Shown here: one piece after another, positions 58,884 through 64,000 of the stretch
Position numbering within the stretch: the first letter of the stretch is position 1
Layout of the letters: each line of letters starts with the position of its first letter
Source of the DNA: Constrictibacter sp. MBR-5
Lineage (GTDB): Bacteria; Pseudomonadota; Alphaproteobacteria; JAJUGE01
DNA: 64,000 nt
Direction: 5' to 3'
NCBI RefSeq assembly: GCF_040549485.1
Contig: NZ_JBEPTK010000004.1
Location: 62,001 to 126,000, forward strand
Notes under the pieces: model-generated
Told to the model about the DNA's origin: nothing
What the model saw: the letters and a program-made list of their open reading frames with translations, nothing else
Databases searched by the model: none
Program-made: the position numbers and the translations under genes

Positions 58884-61711
58884 CCGACACGGCGGCAGAG
58901 ACGCAGGAAAGCAAGACGCGGAAGAGCGAGACCGGGGCGGCGGCGTCTGAACGGCCCACGCTCTGGCTGATCGACGGCTCCGGCTACATCTTCCGCGCCT
59001 TCCACGCACTGCCGCCGATGACGCGGCCGGACGGGACGCCGGTCAATGCCGTGTTCGGCTTCTGCAGCATGGTCATCAAGCTGCTGGACGACATGCACGC
59101 CGACCATGTCGCGGTGATCTTCGACAAGGGCGCGACCAGCTTCCGCAACGACCTCTACGACGCCTACAAGGCGAACCGCGACGAGCCGCCGGACGAGCTC
59201 AAGCCGCAGTTCGGCCTGATCCGCGACGCGACCCGCGCCTTCGCGCTGCCCTGCATCGAGACCGAGGGCTTCGAGGCGGACGACATCATCGCAACATACG
59301 CCCGCATCGCCACCGAGGCGGGAATGGACGTGACCATCGTGTCGTCCGACAAGGACCTGATGCAGCTGGTCGGCGATCACGTCCGCATGTGGGACCCGAT
59401 GAAGCAGCGCAGCATCGGCCCGGAAGAAGTCCGCGAGCGTTTCGGCGTAGGCCCCGAACTGGTGGTCGACGTGCAGGCGCTCGCCGGTGACTCGGTCGAC
59501 AACGTGCCGGGCGTGCCGGGCATCGGCGTGAAGACCGGCGCGCAGCTCGTGCTCGAATATGGCGGCCTCGATGCACTGCTCGAGCGCGCGCACGAAATCA
59601 AACAGCCGAAGCGGCGCGAGAACCTGATCGCCTTCGCCGATCAGGCCCGCCTGTCGCGCGATCTGGTACGCCTGCGCGCCGACGTGCCGACCGAGGAGGG
59701 CATAGACGACTTCGTCGTGCGGCAGCCCGACCCGGACACGCTGCTGGGCTTCCTGCGCGAGCAGGGCTTCCGCTCGATCACCGCGCGCGCCGAGCGGCAG
59801 CTCGCCGGCAGCGGCGCGCCCGTCGCCGCTCCCGCCGCGGACGCAGCACCGCCCCCGCCCGCCGAGGTGGCCTACACGCTCGTCCTGGACGAGGCCACGC
59901 TGCGAACCTGGATCGACCGGGCGATCGAAGCCGGCGCGGTGGCGCTGTCGGTGAAGACGACCCATTCCGATCCGTCGCGCGGAACGGTCTGCGGCATCGC
60001 CCTTGCGCTGGAAGCCGGCAGCGCCTGCTACGTTCCGTTCGCCGCAGCGCCGATTGCGAACGGGCAGCTGGACTTTTCCGCTTCGGGCGACGCGCCGGCC
60101 GCCCTCACCGCCGAGCGGGCGATGGACCTGCTGAAACCGCTTCTCGCCGACCCGTCGGTGCTGAAGATCGGGCAGAACCTGAAGTTCGACATCCGCGCCC
60201 TGAAGCGCTTCGATGCCAGGGTGACGCCGGTCGACGACATGACCCTGCTGGCCTACGTGCTCGACGGCTCGGGCGGACTGACGGTCGGCGAACTGGCCGA
60301 GCGGCATTTCGGCCATGCCTGCGTATCCCTGGAGAGCGTGATCGGCAAGGGCAAGGCGGCGATCACCTTCGACCAGGCGCCGCATGACCGTGCGCTGGCC
60401 CATGCGGCCGAGGAAGTCGACTATGCCGCCCGCCTGCACGCGCTCTTTCGCGGCCGGCTGGTGCTGGAGCGGATGACGGCGGTGTACGAGACCATCGAAC
60501 GCCCGCTGGTGCAGGTGCTGGCCGACATGGAGGAGGCCGGGGTGCTGGTCGACCCGGACCAGCTCCGCGCGCTGTCGAAGGATTTCGGCGAGCGGATGGC
60601 CACCATCGAGACCGACGCCTACGAAATCGTCGGGCACGAATTCAACATCGGGTCGCCGAAGCAGATCTCGGACATCATCTTCGGCGAACTGGGCGTCGCC
60701 GGGGGCCGCAAGTCGAAGACGGGCGCCTTCACGACCGGCGCCGACGTGCTGGAGGATCTGGCCGGCCAGGACACGGGACAGGCCGGCCAGCTCGCCCAGA
60801 AGGTGCTCGACTGGCGCCAGATCTCGAAGCTGAAGAGTACCTACAGCGACGCCCTGCTGGACGAGATCAACCCCGACACCGGCCGCGTCCACACGACCTT
60901 CGCGATGGCGGTGACCACGACGGGCCGGCTGTCTTCGAACGACCCGAACCTGCAGAACATCCCCGTCCGCACCGAGGAGGGCCGCAAGATCCGGCAGGCC
61001 TTCGTCGCGTCACCCGGCCACGTCCTGTTGTCGGCCGACTACTCGCAGATCGAACTGCGCCTGCTCGCCCATGTCGCGGAGATCGAGTCGCTGCGCACGG
61101 CCTTCCGCGAGGGCTACGACATCCACGCGATGACCGCGAGCCAGGTGTTCGGGACGCCGGTCGAGGGCATGGACCCGCAGGTGCGGCGCAAGGCCAAGGC
61201 GATCAATTTCGGCATCATCTACGGCATCAGCGCATTCGGCCTGGGCCGCCAGCTCGGCATCCCGCAGGGCGAGGCGCGCGCCTACATCGATGCCTATTTC
61301 GAACGCTATCCCGGTATCCGCGACTATATGGAGCGGGCCAAGTCGTTCGCGCGCGAGCACGGCCACATCACGACGATCTTCGGCCGCAAGTGCTATACGC
61401 CCTACATCCGTGACAAGAACCCGGCGAAGCGCAGCTTCGGCGAGCGCGCCGCGATCAACGCGCCGCTCCAGGGCTCGGCGGCCGACATCATCAAGCGGGC
61501 GATGGTACGTATCCCGAAGGCGCTCGGCGATGCGGGGCTGAGGGCGCGCATGCTTCTGCAGGTGCATGACGAACTGCTGTTCGAGGTGCCGGAAGCGGAG
61601 GCGGAGCGCACCGCGGCGTTGGTCCAGGGGGTGATGGAGCGCGCCGCATCGCTCAGTGTGCCGCTGGTCGTCGATACCGGCACGGGCCGGCATTGGGGCG
61701 AAGCCCACTGA
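58880..61711 (+). CDS. polA: DNA polymerase I
   Basis: 943 residues. The 5'-3' exonuclease domain has LIDGSGYIFRAFHALPPM and ETEGFEADDIIATYA. The 3'-5' exonuclease-like domain (about 340-530) is degenerate: the DxE pair is S357/K359 in ALSVKTT, the exo III site reads HAAEEVD (H508, E512), though D437 in NLKFD remains. The polymerase domain is intact: DYSQIELR (D720), KAKAINFGIIYGISAFG and QVHDELLFEVPE (H896-D897-E898). It fills gaps and removes RNA primers. The start is taken as TTG at 58880, overlapping the zinc-finger gene; a longer frame from 58748 is a shadow. Confidence 0.95.
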   Translation: MTDTAAETQESKTRKSETGAAASERPTLWLIDGSGYIFRAFHALPPMTRPDGTPVNAVFGFCSMVIKLLDDMHADHVAVIFDKGATSFRNDLYDAYKANRDEPPDELKPQFGLIRDATRAFALPCIETEGFEADDIIATYARIATEAGMDVTIVSSDKDLMQLVGDHVRMWDPMKQRSIGPEEVRERFGVGPELVVDVQALAGDSVDNVPGVPGIGVKTGAQLVLEYGGLDALLERAHEIKQPKRRENLIAFADQARLSRDLVRLRADVPTEEGIDDFVVRQPDPDTLLGFLREQGFRSITARAERQLAGSGAPVAAPAADAAPPPPAEVAYTLVLDEATLRTWIDRAIEAGAVALSVKTTHSDPSRGTVCGIALALEAGSACYVPFAAAPIANGQLDFSASGDAPAALTAERAMDLLKPLLADPSVLKIGQNLKFDIRALKRFDARVTPVDDMTLLAYVLDGSGGLTVGELAERHFGHACVSLESVIGKGKAAITFDQAPHDRALAHAAEEVDYAARLHALFRGRLVLERMTAVYETIERPLVQVLADMEEAGVLVDPDQLRALSKDFGERMATIETDAYEIVGHEFNIGSPKQISDIIFGELGVAGGRKSKTGAFTTGADVLEDLAGQDTGQAGQLAQKVLDWRQISKLKSTYSDALLDEINPDTGRVHTTFAMAVTTTGRLSSNDPNLQNIPVRTEEGRKIRQAFVASPGHVLLSADYSQIELRLLAHVAEIESLRTAFREGYDIHAMTASQVFGTPVEGMDPQVRRKAKAINFGIIYGISAFGLGRQLGIPQGEARAYIDAYFERYPGIRDYMERAKSFAREHGHITTIFGRKCYTPYIRDKNPAKRSFGERAAINAPLQGSAADIIKRAMVRIPKALGDAGLRARMLLQVHDELLFEVPEAEAERTAALVQGVMERAASLSVPLVVDTGTGRHWGEAH

Positions 61712-61729
61712 CCACGGCCCGGCCTGCGC

Positions 61730-62005
61730 TCAGACGGCGGCGTCCGGACCGACCACGGCGCGGGCGAGCAGAGCGAAGGCGATTCCGGCGAGCAGGTTGG
61801 CCACGAGATTGAACCGCTGGACATCTTCCGCCTGCACGTCGCCGCGGCGCGCCTTCCACAAGGCGTACATCCGCGTGAGCGACGGTGCGGAGAACATCTG
61901 CGCGCCGAAGGTCAGCAGTGCGATGCCCATTCCCCAGTTCCACCCGGCCACCGTGGCGGGAAGGACCCAGCAGACGATCTGCGCGAACCGGAACGATTCT
62001 GACAC
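61730..62005 (-). CDS. Small membrane protein of unknown function
   Basis: 91 residues. Two or three hydrophobic segments (FAQIVCWVLPATVAGWNWGMGIALLTFGAQMF and NLVANLLAGIAFALLARAVV) surround a basic loop (MYALWKARRGDVQAEDVQRF). I do not recognise the family. GTG starts are possible at 62005 or 62014, with GAGGTG just upstream. It is convergent with polA by 18 bp. The longer open frame to 62638 is antisense to hprK. Codon bias supports the 3' part as coding. Confidence 0.55.
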   Translation of the reverse strand: MSESFRFAQIVCWVLPATVAGWNWGMGIALLTFGAQMFSAPSLTRMYALWKARRGDVQAEDVQRFNLVANLLAGIAFALLARAVVGPDAAV

Positions 62006-62131
62006 GACGTGCACCTCGGAGTTGGCAGAGGCCCGCAATGTGCCGGCTTCGGCTCGGCCGGGCCAGCCCCATCGTGCGCAGGCGGGACCGGACCGTTGAC
62101 ACAGCCGACGCAGGGGCCGCAGCGTCCCTCC

Positions 62132-62548
62132 ATGCCGAGGCTTCACGCCACATGCGTTGCGATCGATGGCCGGGGTGTCCTGCTTCGAGGCGCATCGGGC
62201 GCCGGCAAGTCGGACCTCGCACTGCGCCTGATCGACCAAGGGGCCGACCTGGTGGCCGACGATCGGGTGGACCTGTTCGATGTCGACGGTGTGCTGCGGG
62301 CGGCTTCGCCGGCGGCTATTGCGGGCCGCATGGAGGTCCGCGGAATCGGCGTGATCCCGATGCCCTATCTGCCGAGCGCCGAGATCGTCCTGCTGGTCGA
62401 TCTGGTCCGTCCCGAAGTCGTCGAGCGGATGCCGGAGCCATCCTTCTGCCGCCTCGGCCGGTTCGAGGTTCCAGCCCTCGCGCTCACGCCCTTCGAGGCA
62501 TCGGCTGCGGCGAAGATAAGGCTCGCCGTCAGGCGGCAGCCTCGCTGA
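62132..62548 (+). CDS. hprK: HPr kinase/phosphorylase, short alphaproteobacterial type
   Basis: 138 residues, the C-terminal kinase domain only. HATCVAIDGRGVLLRGASGAGKSDLALRLIDQGADLVADDRVDL holds the P-loop GASGAGKS and the DD metal site. GRMEVRGIGVIPMPYL is the HprK signature region. Short HprK forms of alphaproteobacteria modify HPr of the nitrogen PTS. Here its usual neighbours (ptsN, manX or a chvG-type kinase) are not seen within the window, and the PAS kinase beside it is convergent. The ATG at 62132 gives the typical start; the long N-terminal frame is not homologous. It overlaps the kinase gene by 20 bases. Confidence 0.88.
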   Translation: MPRLHATCVAIDGRGVLLRGASGAGKSDLALRLIDQGADLVADDRVDLFDVDGVLRAASPAAIAGRMEVRGIGVIPMPYLPSAEIVLLVDLVRPEVVERMPEPSFCRLGRFEVPALALTPFEASAAAKIRLAVRRQPR

Positions 62549-64000
62549 CCTGCCGCTTCTGAGCGCTCCGCGCCGGAATCGACGCCTCGACCACCGTCCC
62601 CTGCCCGGTGCGGCTGTCGATCTCCAGCGTACCGCCATGAAGTTCGACCAGCGCCTTCGTCAGTGGCAGGCCGAGGCCCGTCCCGGCATGCTTGCGCGAC
62701 ATCGCGTTCTGGACCTGGCCGAACGGCTGGAGCGCCTGATGAACCTGTGCGGCGGTCATGCCCACGCCGGTGTCGGTGACCCGCAGAACGAGGCGCCCGC
62801 CCTCCTCGGCAGCCGACAGGGTGACGATCCCCCCGCGCGGGGTAAATTTCACCGCGTTCGAGACGAGATTGACGATCGCCTGCTTCAGCCGGGTCGGATC
62901 CACCGTCCACCGCAGGCCGCGTTCCGGGACGTCCAGCCGCAACTCGACCCCCTCCAGCGTCGCCCGCTCATTCTCCCAGCGCTCGCCGGTCCGCAACAGC
63001 TCGACGATGTCCGTGTCCACGGGTTCGAGGACCATGCGTCCGGCCTCGACGCGCGACAGATCGAGAATGTCGCTGATGATGGTGAGCAGGTGCTCGCCGC
63101 TGTCGCGAATGTCGCCTGCATATTCACGATAGCGTTCGTTGCCCAACGGCCCCAGCAGCTCGCTTTCGAGGAGTTGCGAGAACCCGATGATCGCGTTCAG
63201 CGGCGTGCGCAGCTCGTGGCTCATGTTCGCCAGGAACTGGGACTTGGCGGTGTTGGCCGCCTCCGCGGCGTCCTTGGCCTGTCGCAGGCGCTCGCCGAGC
63301 CGCTCCCGCTCCGTGACGTCGAAGCGCAGCATCAGGCACCCGCCGTCGTGCGTGCGGTGCTCGAAGACTTCCAGAACACGGTCCTCGTAGTGGACGAGGA
63401 TGGCGCCGTTGGCTGCGCGGTGCCTGTCGAGCCGTGCCTTGATCCAACGCTCGGGATCCTGCATCGCATCCGGCAGCAGCCCCCGCGCGACCGATAGGCG
63501 GATCACCTCCTCGAACGTCACCCCTTCCCTGTGAAGGTCGGGGTGACCCGGTAGAAGGCTCTTGTTCTGCTCGCTGGACAGGACCAGCCTGTCGTCCGCA
63601 TCGAACAGGACCACGCCCGCGGGCATGGTCTCGAGGGCGTCCCGCAGCAGTCGCTGTGCGCTGCGCAGGTCCGTGACGTCACGCCCGGTGCCACGATACC
63701 CGGCGAATTCGCCGTTCTCGTCGAACTTCGGCACGGCGCTGCCCTGGATCCAGCGCACGCCCCGCGGCGTGCGGCGAGCATATTCGATGTCGCGGAACGG
63801 ACGCCGCGACGAAATCGCTTCCTCCAAGGCTTCGCGGGCCTTGGCATCGATTGCGACGATGTCGAACTCCCTCCACCGCTTGCCGATGTGCCAATCCGCC
63901 GCCACCCCGATGACGCGCTCGACGGAGTCCGACATCCAGACGATCCGGTGAGTCCGGTCGGTCTCCCACGCCCAGTCGGCCATGGCCGTGACGATGTCGC
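62529..64000 (-). CDS. PAS sensor histidine kinase, partial at its N-terminus
   Basis: At least 490 residues; the frame stays open past the right edge, and the ATG at 63983 is inside the first PAS motif (MADWAWETDRTHRIVW), so the gene probably begins outside. Two PAS domains (first to about 125; second RDALETMPAGVVLFDADDRLVLSSEQNKSLLPGHPD) are followed by HisKA (AKSQFLANMSHELRTPLNAIIGFSQLLESELLGPLG, His in SHELRTPL) and HATPase_c (VNLVSNAVKFTPRGG, LRVTDTGVGM, GTGLGLPLTKALVELHGG). No membrane helix is visible, so it looks cytoplasmic in this part. It overlaps hprK's 3' end by 20 bases. Confidence 0.88.
   Translation of the reverse strand, partial: DIVTAMADWAWETDRTHRIVWMSDSVERVIGVAADWHIGKRWREFDIVAIDAKAREALEEAISSRRPFRDIEYARRTPRGVRWIQGSAVPKFDENGEFAGYRGTGRDVTDLRSAQRLLRDALETMPAGVVLFDADDRLVLSSEQNKSLLPGHPDLHREGVTFEEVIRLSVARGLLPDAMQDPERWIKARLDRHRAANGAILVHYEDRVLEVFEHRTHDGGCLMLRFDVTERERLGERLRQAKDAAEAANTAKSQFLANMSHELRTPLNAIIGFSQLLESELLGPLGNERYREYAGDIRDSGEHLLTIISDILDLSRVEAGRMVLEPVDTDIVELLRTGERWENERATLEGVELRLDVPERGLRWTVDPTRLKQAIVNLVSNAVKFTPRGGIVTLSAAEEGGRLVLRVTDTGVGMTAAQVHQALQPFGQVQNAMSRKHAGTGLGLPLTKALVELHGGTLEIDSRTGQGTVVEASIPARSAQKRQVSEAAA

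Overview
This window looks like chromosome of a GC-rich alphaproteobacterium, most likely a free-living Rhodospirillales-type organism. The evidence is strong GC3 bias, a short HprK, an FhlB-type export protein beside fliO/fliP, HWE-family signalling, TRAP transport, MlrC, a CHCC zinc-finger protein and many acyl-CoA and LLM-flavin enzymes. No rRNA, tRNA, CRISPR array, transposase or phage gene was seen. The lineage call is inference from gene content.

Layout. 0-6.2 kb: the start of eda diverges from kdgK (Entner-Doudoroff), followed by a DsbA-fold isomerase, MlrC, an SbmA/YddA-type ABC exporter and a GST. 6.3-11.8 kb: small proteins, an ExoD-like protein, a hotdog thioesterase, an LLM oxidoreductase, an SMP-30 lactonase, an RMD1/DUF155 protein and a lone ABC ATPase. 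11.9-19.9 kb: tatABC, argG, a DJ-1-like protein lacking its cysteine, then a Tat-dependent PhoX phosphatase behind a recognisable Pho box, a glycosyltransferase and an RTX protein. 20-28.5 kb: xthA-erpA, a TadG-like vWA protein, an SDR, DUF2254, small secreted proteins, and a flagellar block (fhlB, FlgN-like gene, fliO, fliP). 28.5-36.8 kb: acyl-CoA metabolism, a UbiX-like enzyme and a complete TRAP transporter. 36.9-42.5 kb: a NodIJ-type ABC pair, a DapA-family enzyme behind an attenuator-like leader, a rhomboid protease and an HWE histidine kinase.

42.6-49.9 kb holds the most notable system: a tightly packed hyfB-C-E-F-G-I operon. Its large subunit lacks the paired NiFe-ligand cysteines, while its small subunit keeps the four cluster cysteines. 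It has no ferredoxin subunit and no maturation genes. It therefore resembles an energy-converting hydrogenase-related (Ehr) membrane complex with no hydrogenase site.

50-56.8 kb: an enoyl-CoA hydratase, a Tam-like methyltransferase, an isolated rutA, intergenic repeats from three families, a CMD/AhpD-like protein, NIPSNAP, a GMC oxidoreductase and a small cytochrome c. 57-64 kb: an FNR/FixK-type box ahead of CBS-BON and host-attachment-type genes, a 49-residue gene resembling RiPP precursors, a CHCC zinc-finger gene overlapping polA (with a degenerate proofreading site), a small membrane protein, hprK and a PAS histidine kinase running off the end.

Functional themes are sugar-acid and acyl-CoA catabolism, phosphate scavenging through Tat, and membrane energy conversion. 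Functions are assigned by protein family recognition without database searches. Starts were chosen from ribosome-binding sites and family length.
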